Origin: Phycisphaera sp.
GTDB lineage: Bacteria; Planctomycetota; Phycisphaerae; Phycisphaerales; Zrk34
Length of the DNA stretch: 37,048 nt
Assembly (NCBI GenBank): GCA_016125285.1
Contig: WGMA01000084.1
Coordinates: 1-37,048, forward strand
Direction: 5' to 3'
This document shows positions 24,457 through 35,704 of the stretch, in pieces; the stretch's first letter is position 1, and every line of letters begins with the position of its first letter. Both the position numbers and the translations under genes were made by a program. The notes under the pieces were generated by a model. That model searched no databases. It was not told the DNA's origin and was given only the letters and a program-made list of their open reading frames with translations.

Positions 24457-27400
24457 ATGTGTCGGACCATTCGATTGTTCAATCGCCTTCGCTCGCGTCG
24501 CGTCCGTCGTCGCCGTGAGCGACGTCGCGATGCGCATCGCCTCACCCCCGCGCTTGCCGTCATCGAACTCCTCGAGCAGCGCCTGCTGATGTCCGCGGTG
24601 ACGGCCGTCTCGCTGTCGCCCGAGCCGAACTCGCAGACCGCCGACCGGTACGCGACGGTGGTCGCAACTTTCGATCAGACGCTTAACGCCGCGACCGTCA
24701 CCGAAGACACCTTTGTCGTGCAGACGCTGCGCACCGCCAGACTGCTCGACGCCAACGGCGGCGTGTTCACGCTGACGACTGAAGACGCCACGGTCACGCT
24801 ACAGTCCGGTTCCGACTGGCGCGCCGGCGAGATCGTCCAGGTCACCATCACCGGCGGTATCGAGAACCCCGGCGGAGAGGGCGCGACGCCTTACGTGTAC
24901 CAGTTCCGCGTCACCGCCGAGAACGGCACCGGCGTATTCAACGACAGCGGACAGACGCTCGGAAACGCCGCGACCAGTCGCGTCGAGCTCGGCGACTTCA
25001 ACGGCGACAGCTACTTCGACATCTTCGAGACCACCGACGTCGGCAACCGCGTGTGGCTCAACGCCAACGACGGCTCCGGTGTGTTCACCGACACCATGCA
25101 GTCGCTCGGTTCCGCCGCGAGCACCGGCGTGGCGCTCGGCGATCTCGACGGCGACGGCGACGTCGACGCGTTCGTCGTCAACGGCGGAACGGCCGGCGAT
25201 ACCGTCTGGCTCAATGATGGCTCCGGCGTGTTCACCGACAGCATGCAGAGCCTCGGCGCGAGCGACAGCCGTGACGTGGCTCTGGGCGACCTCGACGGCG
25301 ACGGCGATCTCGACGCGCTGGTGACCTATGTCGGCGCATCGGATCGCATCTGGCTCAACGACGGCTCGGGCGTGTTCACCGCGACGGCGCAGAAGCTAGG
25401 TGGCTCCGTCGAGAGCGTCGGCGTGGCGATGGGCGACCTCGACGGCGACGGCGACCTCGACGCCTTCGTCGCGAAAGCCGACGGCGGCGACCCGGTCTGG
25501 CTCAACGACGGCTCCGGCACGTTCGCCTCGAACGGCCAGTCGCTGACGATGAACGCCAGCCGCGACGTCGAGATCGGCGACCTGGACGGCGACGGCGACC
25601 TCGATGTCGTCGTCGCCACCGACGCCGGCCTGATCCTATGGACCAACGACGGCTCCGCCCAGTTCACCCAGCACACGCAGACCGTCACCGACGCGATCAG
25701 CGCCCTGGCCCTCGGCGACCTCGACGCCGACGGCGACCTCGACCTCTTCGTCAGTTTCACCGATGACAAGCGCGTCCTGCTTAACGACGGCACTGGCGCG
25801 TTCTCCGCGAGCGGCGCGATGCTCGGCGGTACGGCCAGCGCGTCGATCACGCTCGGTGACATCGACCTCGACGGCGACATCGACGCGGTGACCGCCAATT
25901 CCGGCGCGGCCAATCGCGTCTGGGTCAACTTCACGAACACCGCGCCCGACACCATCGGCGATGCCTACGAAGTCGATGAGGACAACACGCTGACCGTCAC
26001 CGACGCGCTCGGCGTCCTGGCCAATGACAGCGACGTCGACGACGGTCAGACCCTCACCGCCGTTCTGCAGCAGGACGTGTCGCACGGCACGCTCACGCTC
26101 AACGCCGACGGCTCGTTCACCTACACGCCCGACGCGAACTACCACGGCCCCGACTCTTTCATCTACGTCGCCAACGACGGCACGGACGATTCGAACGGCG
26201 CGGTCGTCACGCTCACGATTCACTCGGTGAACGATCCGGTGGTGGCGGTGGACGACGGCGTCTTCGTCGTGCCGTACGGGGCGCCGCTGGCGTTCAACGG
26301 CCCGCTGCTTCTTCAGAACGACACCGACGCCGACATCGACGCGGTGCTGGCGGTGACCGCGGCGGACAACGCCGTGGGCGGGCAGCTCGACGTGCGGCTT
26401 GGGTCGGAGGGGCGGTTCAACGAAGCGGTCCCGGGCGACGCGAACCGGTTCGGTCGCTCGGTCGCGGTCGACGGCGACTGGGCGATGGTCGGCGCGCCGG
26501 ACTACGCGAGCAACGGTGGCGCGGTAACGGTGTTCCACCGCGACGAGGCCGGGTGGGCCTACCACTCGACACTCGTCGGCAGCGGCGCGTTCCCCGTCGA
26601 CTTCGGCCACGCGATCGATCTCGACGGCGACCGCGCGATCATCAGCGATTACCGCGAAGGTCCCGGCGGCGCTCGGATCGGAGCGGCCTACGTCTTTGAA
26701 CTTGTCGGCGGGTCCTGGGTCGAGCAGGTGCGACTCGCGCCGGCCGGCAACGACCTCGACTTCTTTGGTCTGGGCGTGTCGATCGACGGCGACTGGGTCG
26801 CGGTTGGCGCATCGGAGGTTGACCTGCCCTCAAAGGTCGACGCCGGCGCGGTCTACATGTATCACTTCGACGGCGATCACTGGGGCGAGTCCGCGCAGCT
26901 GACGCCGGACGATTCGGCCGCCGGCCAGCTGTTCGGCAACGTCGTTGAACTACGTGGCGACGACCTGCTCGTCGGGGCGTACCACGATTCCGGCGCGGCC
27001 AACGACGCGGGCGCCGTATACGCCTTCACCCGGCAGCAGGACACCTGGACCCAATCGCAGAAGCTGGTGGCCAGCGACGCCCACTCCGGTCATTCATTCG
27101 GCTACCGGCTCGATGCCCAGGGCGACCGTCTCGTGGTTGGCACGGTGCTCGACAATAGCGCGGGCGCCCGCTCCGGCGCCGTCTACGTCTTCGATCGAAC
27201 AGATGGCGTCTGGGCCGAGTCCGTCAAGCTTGTCGGCTCCGACGTCTCGACGAACTCCTACTTCGGCTTCGGCGTCGCCCTCGTCGGTAATCGTCTCTTC
27301 GTCGCAGCGCCGCAGGGCGATCCCAACAACTTCAGCCAGACCAACACCGTCGGCGCCGGACGAGTCTACGAGTTCGCGTACGATGGTGCGTGGGTCGAGG

Positions 27401-28656
27401 TACGCATCATCACCGCCGACGACGCCGCGTTTAACGCCAAGTTCGGCTCCGACATCGCTGCGGACGCCGACACGCTGATCGTTGGTTCGCTGGAGGCCAC
27501 CATCGACTCCGACGTCACAGGCGCTGCCTATATCTATTCGCCCAGCATCAAGGTCACGTTCACGCCGGACATGGGCTACTACGGGCCTGCGTCGTTCCGG
27601 TACACCGCCTCCGACGGCCTGACAACCGACACCGCGACCGTCAGTCTCCGCGTCAACGCGCCACCCGCGGCGACCGATGACGACTACGCCGTCGACCAGC
27701 AGACACCGCTCGTCGTCGCCTCCGGGCAGGGCGTGCTGGCCAACGACGACCCCGTCGACGGCGACGACATCACCGCCGTGCTCGTCGGCGACGTCGCCCA
27801 CGGCACACTCGCGCTCAACGCCGACGGCTCGTTCACCTACACGCCCGATGACGGGTTCTACGGCGCCGACTCGTTCACCTACCAAGCGACCGACGGCGTC
27901 GACAACTCCGGTGTCGTCACGGTGAACATCGACGTCCGCATCAACCTCGACATCGACGGCGTCGGCACGGTCCAGCCGCTGACCGATGGCATCCTTGTCA
28001 TCCGCTCGCTCGCGGGTTTCACAGGCGACGTGCTCATCACCGGCGCCCTCGGCGCGGGCGCGACGCGCACCACCGGCGAATCGGTCGCCGCGTTCCTCGT
28101 CGTCGCACGCGACCTGTTCCTCGATGTCGACGGCGACGGCCTGCTCCAGCCGCTGACCGACGGCATCCTGCTGCTCCGCTACCTCGCGGGCTTCACCGGC
28201 GACGTCCTCGTCACCGGCGCGACCGGCGCCGGCGCGACGCGCACCACCGGCCAGCAGATCGTCGACTTCCTCGACCCGTTCCAGCCCCCGGTCGCGCCGC
28301 CGCCGCCGGTGTTCCCCGAGACCGTCACGACCGTTGATCAGACCCCGCCCGCGCCGCAGCCGCTGCTCGTTGAGTCAAGCGACACGACCCCGGCCGCCAG
28401 CCCCGCGCCCGCGCCGCCGACCGTCGATCTGCTGTCCAACGCCCGCGCGATCGCCGCCGCCAACGACGCGCTCCACCGCCCGGCGCCCGCCGCGTTCGAC
28501 TTCGACTTCACGCCGCTCACCCCGACCGCGCTCGCCGCCGTTACCAACCTCGGTGTCATCAGGGCCCGCCTGCGCCTCATCGACCTGCTCGCCGCGCCCG
28601 CCGGGCCCGCCGCTCCGCTCCGCATCGATCCGCCTGCCGAGGGACCGTCGCCATGA
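24457..28656 (+). CDS. giant secreted protein with two beta-propellers and cadherin-like domains
   Basis: This 1399-aa protein carries a basic N-terminus and the planctomycete surface motif ELLEQRLLMSA (residues 37-47). Then come an Ig-like domain (about 48-155), a VCBS/FG-GAP propeller with seven Ca-binding GDLDGDGDLD-type loops (about 155-490), a cadherin-like domain (about 493-593), a second domain of that type (about 594-1066) that seems to be split by a seven-blade FG-GAP propeller (about 663-1028, repeats such as AGAVYMYHFDG), a third cadherin-like domain (about 1066-1163), two DVDGDG..QPLTDGILLLRYLAGF repeats resembling dockerin Ca loops (about 1163-1273) and a Pro/Ala-rich end. It is probably a calcium-stabilised adhesin or matrix protein; no enzyme domain is seen. 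I chose the ATG at 24457 (GGGGG upstream); ATG 24427 is possible. Confidence 0.88.
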   Translation: MCRTIRLFNRLRSRRVRRRRERRRDAHRLTPALAVIELLEQRLLMSAVTAVSLSPEPNSQTADRYATVVATFDQTLNAATVTEDTFVVQTLRTARLLDANGGVFTLTTEDATVTLQSGSDWRAGEIVQVTITGGIENPGGEGATPYVYQFRVTAENGTGVFNDSGQTLGNAATSRVELGDFNGDSYFDIFETTDVGNRVWLNANDGSGVFTDTMQSLGSAASTGVALGDLDGDGDVDAFVVNGGTAGDTVWLNDGSGVFTDSMQSLGASDSRDVALGDLDGDGDLDALVTYVGASDRIWLNDGSGVFTATAQKLGGSVESVGVAMGDLDGDGDLDAFVAKADGGDPVWLNDGSGTFASNGQSLTMNASRDVEIGDLDGDGDLDVVVATDAGLILWTNDGSAQFTQHTQTVTDAISALALGDLDADGDLDLFVSFTDDKRVLLNDGTGAFSASGAMLGGTASASITLGDIDLDGDIDAVTANSGAANRVWVNFTNTAPDTIGDAYEVDEDNTLTVTDALGVLANDSDVDDGQTLTAVLQQDVSHGTLTLNADGSFTYTPDANYHGPDSFIYVANDGTDDSNGAVVTLTIHSVNDPVVAVDDGVFVVPYGAPLAFNGPLLLQNDTDADIDAVLAVTAADNAVGGQLDVRLGSEGRFNEAVPGDANRFGRSVAVDGDWAMVGAPDYASNGGAVTVFHRDEAGWAYHSTLVGSGAFPVDFGHAIDLDGDRAIISDYREGPGGARIGAAYVFELVGGSWVEQVRLAPAGNDLDFFGLGVSIDGDWVAVGASEVDLPSKVDAGAVYMYHFDGDHWGESAQLTPDDSAAGQLFGNVVELRGDDLLVGAYHDSGAANDAGAVYAFTRQQDTWTQSQKLVASDAHSGHSFGYRLDAQGDRLVVGTVLDNSAGARSGAVYVFDRTDGVWAESVKLVGSDVSTNSYFGFGVALVGNRLFVAAPQGDPNNFSQTNTVGAGRVYEFAYDGAWVEVRIITADDAAFNAKFGSDIAADADTLIVGSLEATIDSDVTGAAYIYSPSIKVTFTPDMGYYGPASFRYTASDGLTTDTATVSLRVNAPPAATDDDYAVDQQTPLVVASGQGVLANDDPVDGDDITAVLVGDVAHGTLALNADGSFTYTPDDGFYGADSFTYQATDGVDNSGVVTVNIDVRINLDIDGVGTVQPLTDGILVIRSLAGFTGDVLITGALGAGATRTTGESVAAFLVVARDLFLDVDGDGLLQPLTDGILLLRYLAGFTGDVLVTGATGAGATRTTGQQIVDFLDPFQPPVAPPPPVFPETVTTVDQTPPAPQPLLVESSDTTPAASPAPAPPTVDLLSNARAIAAANDALHRPAPAAFDFDFTPLTPTALAAVTNLGVIRARLRLIDLLAAPAGPAAPLRIDPPAEGPSP

Positions 28657-29123
28657 ACCCCAAACTGCGTGTCATCCTGATCGGCGTCGTCGTCATCCTC
28701 GTCGGCGCGTACTGGACGCTGGCCGGCTCGAAGGGCGCCCCGCGCGCGGACGACCTCAAACGTGTCGACGGCCGGATCGACGAGGTCGTTATCTGGGTGA
28801 AGGACAACGCGATCGGCCAGGAGGTCCGCCGCTTCACCACGATCAAACTCGCCGACGGCAAGGGCAGCTACAAGTACTACGACGACCAGCCCCGCTCCGA
28901 GTCGCTTCGCCAATACCTGCCCGGCGAGCCGGTGTCCCTGCTCATCGACGACCGCTTCACCACCGGCGACGGCATGTTCGAGATCTGGGAGCTCAAACGC
29001 GGCGACCACACGCTGTCGACCTACGCCGACAACCTCAAAAACTACCCCGGCAGCGGCGCCCAGATGGTCATGGGCCTGATCGTCATCGCCGTCGGCGTGC
29101 TGATCATCAAGCAGAATCTGTAG
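28653..29123 (+). CDS. small membrane protein of unknown function
   Basis: I do not recognise this 156-aa protein with confidence. It has an N-terminal helix (about residues 6-24, VILIGVVVILVGAYWTLAG), a soluble middle part with VDGRIDEVVIWVKD...RRFTTIKLADGKGSY and a C-terminal helix (VMGLIVIAVGVLIIKQN). That layout, two membrane helices around a small beta-rich domain, resembles DUF3592-type proteins. Its ATG overlaps the stop codon of the giant surface protein by four bases (ATGA), so the two are translationally coupled and may work together, for instance in export or anchoring. Confidence 0.75.
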   Translation: MNPKLRVILIGVVVILVGAYWTLAGSKGAPRADDLKRVDGRIDEVVIWVKDNAIGQEVRRFTTIKLADGKGSYKYYDDQPRSESLRQYLPGEPVSLLIDDRFTTGDGMFEIWELKRGDHTLSTYADNLKNYPGSGAQMVMGLIVIAVGVLIIKQNL

Positions 29124-29598
29124 CGGCCGGCCGATTTGGGTGCCGACGCCTCGGCGATGCCGATGCAGATGTTCCGCGGTAAGATCGCTACATCGTGTCC
29201 CGCGCCGGTGCGTCGCTTCGTGCGCACCGGCGCGACGGGCGGTTGAGTTTTTGCGTCGGCATTGCGCGCCCCATTGGCGCTCCCTTTGCGCCCCGTCGCG
29301 CCCCTTTGGCGACCCGAATCGTTCTCGGCGCGTACGATCCGAGCCCCGTTGCGATCCCGCCCGAATACCGTTTCGCCACGGAAAAACAGCGGTTCACAAC
29401 GCGAAAAATCCCCCGCAGCGACGTAAGTCCCCGTCACGACGTCCCACGGCGTCGCGCGCGGCGCGGTCGGCGCGGGCGGAATCCGGCGTTGAGTTTTTGC
29501 GTCTTTCACCGCGGCGGGGCGATACTCGGACGTTGCCGCGTGTGAAAATCCGCGGGGTGTCGGCGGGACGCGGATAACGCCGATAGAATGAACTGCCT
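29124..29598. other. 475-nt gap without a convincing gene; hairpin and direct repeats
   Basis: Open frames here are rich in Arg and Cys, lack domains and appear on both strands in several frames, which is the pattern of noncoding GC-rich DNA. Visible structure: a perfect 12-bp hairpin with a 10-nt loop at 29201-29234 (CGCGCCGGTGCG and its complement), and a 16-bp direct repeat GTTGAGTTTTTGCGTC at 29242-29257 and 29486-29501. The A/T-rich core of that repeat stands out against its surroundings. A TAGAAT -10-like element closes the gap. Confidence 0.6.
29584..29589 (+). promoter_or_regulatory. -10-like element of the 58-aa ORF
   Basis: TAGAAT lies 9 nt before the ATG at 29599. No -35 was found and there is no Shine-Dalgarno site. 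Confidence 0.35.
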
Positions 29599-29775
29599 AT
29601 GAAGATGCCACCGATGAAAGTTGCGATACCGGTCGGGCTGTTGATCCTGTTGGGGATCGGCTACGCGGTGGTCCGCATGGACAACGCGGTGGCGACGAGC
29701 GCGGCGGACAAGGCCCTGGAGGAAAAGACGGGGGCCGGCACGCCGAGCGCGACGCCCGCGGGAGACACGCCGTGA
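29599..29775 (+). CDS. 58-aa single-pass membrane protein
   Basis: This short gene starts MKMPPMKVAIPVGLLILLG, with one hydrophobic helix (about residues 8-25), then a polar Ala/Thr/Pro/Gly tail ending AGDTP. It is supported by its position: its stop overlaps the GTG start of the DUF4230 gene by four bases (GTGA), and TAGAAT lies 9 nt upstream of its ATG. Codons are GC-ending like those of the neighbours. No family is recognised. It may be a membrane partner of the DUF4230 protein. Confidence 0.65.
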   Translation: MKMPPMKVAIPVGLLILLGIGYAVVRMDNAVATSAADKALEEKTGAGTPSATPAGDTP

Positions 29776-30431
29776 AGGGTGCGATGGTCACGATCGTGCT
29801 GATGATCTTCGCCGCGATGGGCGGCGGGCTGTACGTGCATTACGGCGCGCCCGGCCTGAAGGACCCCTTCCACCACGAGCAGATGCCCGACGCGCTGAAG
29901 ATCGAAAAGGTCCGCGAGCTGGCGGAGCTGGTCGTGCTCGACGTGCCGATCAGCGACGTGCACGTCAGCAAGATCGAGGGCACGACCGGCAGCATCAAGA
30001 TGATCGTGGCGGTGCACGGCGACGTGATGATCACCACCGATCTCGAGCACGCGAACTTCGATCTGATCGACTCCGAGAACCGCTCGGCGGTGCTGGTACT
30101 GCCGCGCCCGACGGCGCAGCGTCCGCGTGTTGATCACGACAAGACCCGCATCGTCGAGATCCAGCGCACGGGCCTGTGGAAGCTGCTGCTCGGCGACGCC
30201 GGCGAGGCCTCGCTGACCAACCGCGCGATGCAGTCGGCTCAGACGGTGTTGATTGATGCGGCAAACAAGCCGGAGCTGATCGAGCGTGCGTGCGGCCATA
30301 CCGAGATGGTCATGCGGAACTTCTTCGACGCGATGGGTTGGACGGTCGTGATCCAGTGGGACGACCAGCCGAAGAAGGCGTTGCCGCAGCCGTCGAAGCC
30401 GGCGACGACGACGACCGCCACGTCGGGCTGA
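29772..30431 (+). CDS. DUF4230 family membrane-anchored protein
   Basis: This 219-aa protein has one N-terminal helix (MVTIVLMIFAAMGGGLYVHYG) and an extracytoplasmic domain matching the DUF4230 pattern: ELAELVVLDVPISDVHVSKI, then VHGDVMITTDLEHANFDLID, VLVLPRPTAQRPRVDHDKT and a C-terminal AQTVLIDAANKPELIERA with FFDAMGWTVVIQWD. The function of this family is unknown; members are anchored envelope proteins. Translation begins at a GTG inside the stop of the upstream 58-aa gene, so the two are coupled. The last 20 residues are a Pro/Thr/Ala tail. Confidence 0.82.
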   Translation: MKGAMVTIVLMIFAAMGGGLYVHYGAPGLKDPFHHEQMPDALKIEKVRELAELVVLDVPISDVHVSKIEGTTGSIKMIVAVHGDVMITTDLEHANFDLIDSENRSAVLVLPRPTAQRPRVDHDKTRIVEIQRTGLWKLLLGDAGEASLTNRAMQSAQTVLIDAANKPELIERACGHTEMVMRNFFDAMGWTVVIQWDDQPKKALPQPSKPATTTTATSG

Positions 30432-30451
30432 TCGAATTTTCGCGCGGTTTG

Positions 30452-30481
30452 TTGAAACGCGCGCGTCCCGGGGCCTAGTAT
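30452..30481 (+). promoter_or_regulatory. sigma70-type promoter for the di-haem oxidoreductase gene
   Basis: TTGAAA (30452-30457), 18 nt, TAGTAT (30476-30481). The expected start near 30488 gives a leader of about 170 nt that begins just before two hairpins. Confidence 0.5.
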
Positions 30482-30491
30482 CAAAACGAGG

Positions 30492-30562
30492 GTGGGCGAC
30501 CGTAGGGGAAGACGCAAGTCTTCACGGGTTGCCCGCACATTTCGTCACAACGAAAACGTGCG
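30492..30562 (+). promoter_or_regulatory. structured 5' leader with two competing hairpins
   Basis: Hairpin 1 pairs GTGGGCGACC (30492-30501) with GGTTGCCCGC (30527-30536) and contains an inner GAAGAC-GCAA-GTCTTC stem with a GNRA-type loop (30508-30523). Hairpin 2 pairs CGCAC-TTTCGT (30534-30545) with ACGAAA-GTGCG (30550-30562). The two share bases 30534-30536, so their closing pairs exclude each other. This fits a regulatory leader, but it matches no riboswitch class that I recognise. Confidence 0.4.
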
Positions 30563-30656
30563 GACTCCATGGTGCTTCACGTGCGCGCCGGCGTAGGCGG
30601 GCACGCGGGTGTGGTGTTGTACGTTCGGGGGCCACGTCTATTTCGGGAGGACCGTC

Positions 30657-31985
30657 ATGGTCGAGTCACTTCGTTACTGGTGGAACAAGCCGTTTATCAA
30701 GGGTCGCGTCGGGTTCGTGCTGTTCGTGATCGGCGTGCTGGTCTGGCTGCTGGGGCCGGGGCTGCCGGTGATGCGTGGGCCGACGGCGAGCGACGCGGCG
30801 AAGGTCGCGGGGCGGACGCTGTTCGAGCACGAGTGGACGGTGCGCGACGCACTGGCGTCGGGCGACGGGCTCGGGCCGGTGTACAACGCCACGTCGTGCG
30901 TCGGGTGTCACAACCAGGGCGGCGCGGGCGGCGGCGGGGCGAACAGCGCCAACGTCGTGTCGTACTTCGTGACGCCGAATCGGCGCGACAAGCAGTCGGC
31001 CGCGGGCCTGATCCACAAGGCCGCGATCGCCGAGACGTACGCCGAGACCGAGGCGATGGTGCACGCGATGTACCCGATCGTGCCGAACACGCAGTACCGC
31101 GACCGGGGCTGCGTGTACACGCTGCCGGCGTTCGACCCGGTGCGGGTTGAACAGATCAACACGCCGCCGCTGTTCGGCCTGGGCTGGCTGGACCGCGTCT
31201 CGTCGCAGTCGATCAAGGCGAACCTGCGATCGAAGGTGTGGCGGAACATCAAGGAAGGGTTCGACGCGGGGGCGACGCAGGTGCCGGAGGGCCGCGTGCG
31301 TTACCTGTCGGACGGGCGTGTGGGCCGCTTCGGCTGGAAGGCGCAGTTCGCAACGCTCGAGGAGTTCACCGCCGCGGCGTGCGCCAACGAGTTGGGGCTC
31401 GGCAATCCGCTGATGGACCAGGCCACGCCGATGGGGCGCCAGCCGACGAAGGCGAGCGGGCAGGACATCACGCGTAGACAGTTCAACAACCTCGTGGCGT
31501 TTGTCGACACGCTGGACCGTCCGCGTCAGGTGCTGCCGGAGGACGAGGCGGCGCGCGAGGACGTGGCGCAGGGCGCGGCGTTGTTCCGCGACATCGGTTG
31601 CGCGGGGTGCCACACGCCGGACATCGGCGGCGTGACGGGCGTGTACAGCGACTTCCTGCTGCACCGCATCGTCGCGCCGAGCAGCGCGGGCTACGGCATC
31701 GAGGTCGTGGTGGACGAGCCGGTGTTCACCGGCGAGCCGGACGTGGACGAGTGGAAGACGCCGCCGCTGTGGGGCGTGGCGGACTCGGCGCCGTACATGC
31801 ACAACGGCGCGGCGTCGACGCTGACACGGGCGATCAATCTGCACGGCGGGTCGGCGGCGGGCGTGCTGAACGCGTACCGTCGTCTGCCCTACGCCCGCAA
31901 GGCGCAGATCCTCGCGTTCCTCAATTCGCTGAAGGCTCCGACGCCGGGCGACGTGAAGAGCGCAACGGTCGCCAGCGCCGAGTAG
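30657..31985 (+). CDS. di-haem oxidoreductase family protein (c-type cytochrome)
   Basis: This 442-aa protein has an N-terminal helix (about residues 19-38) and two c-type haem sites, CVGCH at 81-85 and CAGCH at 315-319. It fits the DHOR family (di-haem, putative peroxidase-like): RFGWKAQFATLEEF in the middle and TPPLWGVADSAPYMHNGAA near the end, where the Met or His may be an axial ligand. It is exported and probably membrane-tethered, acting in periplasmic electron transfer. The electron donor and substrate are unknown; no partner gene (such as imelysin) is adjacent. The start at 30657 is firm, with GGGAGG 6 nt upstream. It is preceded by a long structured leader. Confidence 0.9.
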   Translation: MVESLRYWWNKPFIKGRVGFVLFVIGVLVWLLGPGLPVMRGPTASDAAKVAGRTLFEHEWTVRDALASGDGLGPVYNATSCVGCHNQGGAGGGGANSANVVSYFVTPNRRDKQSAAGLIHKAAIAETYAETEAMVHAMYPIVPNTQYRDRGCVYTLPAFDPVRVEQINTPPLFGLGWLDRVSSQSIKANLRSKVWRNIKEGFDAGATQVPEGRVRYLSDGRVGRFGWKAQFATLEEFTAAACANELGLGNPLMDQATPMGRQPTKASGQDITRRQFNNLVAFVDTLDRPRQVLPEDEAAREDVAQGAALFRDIGCAGCHTPDIGGVTGVYSDFLLHRIVAPSSAGYGIEVVVDEPVFTGEPDVDEWKTPPLWGVADSAPYMHNGAASTLTRAINLHGGSAAGVLNAYRRLPYARKAQILAFLNSLKAPTPGDVKSATVASAE

Positions 31986-32000
31986 GCGTCGATCGACGCC
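31985..32000. repeat. 16-bp perfect palindrome between convergent genes
   Basis: GGCGTCGATCGACGCC is a perfect palindrome that starts on the last base of the oxidoreductase stop codon. It lies in the 65-nt gap to the convergent carB stop. With no T run it is not a standard terminator. Confidence 0.6.
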
Positions 32001-32050
32001 GGGTCACGCGCGGCGCGGTGCGCGTCGAAGGGGACGCGCATCGTGTCGCG

Positions 32051-35464
<3,414 letters not shown>

Positions 35465-35546
35465 GGGCGTGGTCTGATCTTTCTCGGGTGAAACGCGCGG
35501 GACCGGCGACGGGGACTTCCTGTCTGGCACCGGGTAAATCTCGGAG

Positions 35547-35575
35547 AAGATAGCCTTTGACGTCGGCAGTGGCAA
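35547..35575 (-). promoter_or_regulatory. carB promoter
   Basis: On the minus strand, TTGCCA (complement of 35570-35575), 17 nt, TATCTT (complement of 35547-35552). The leader would be about 76 nt before the carB ATG at 35464. It also rules against the longer frame that opens at 35575. Confidence 0.55.
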
Positions 35576-35704
35576 ACTGTTGGTTAATTGCCTGTCAATC
35601 GCGCCGTTCGGCGCAGAAGCGGGTAAAATGCACGGACTTAGTTTCCATCCGGGCTTGTCGATGCGTAATCAGTGCCCGGGCCTTTGTTTTCGGCAGGGAC
35701 GACG

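Noticed and set aside
25130-25930. Tandem DNA repeats in the surface protein gene
   Set aside because: They reflect the seven GDLDGDGDLD protein loops in frame; this is ordinary domain repetition.
29140-29577. A 145-aa Arg/Cys-rich plus-strand protein
   Set aside because: No conserved pattern, several competing frames on both strands, and it contains the direct repeats; no ribosome site.
30492-30562. A c-di-GMP or fluoride riboswitch in the oxidoreductase leader
   Set aside because: Only fragments such as GACGCAAGTC resemble known motifs; the conserved cores are not present.
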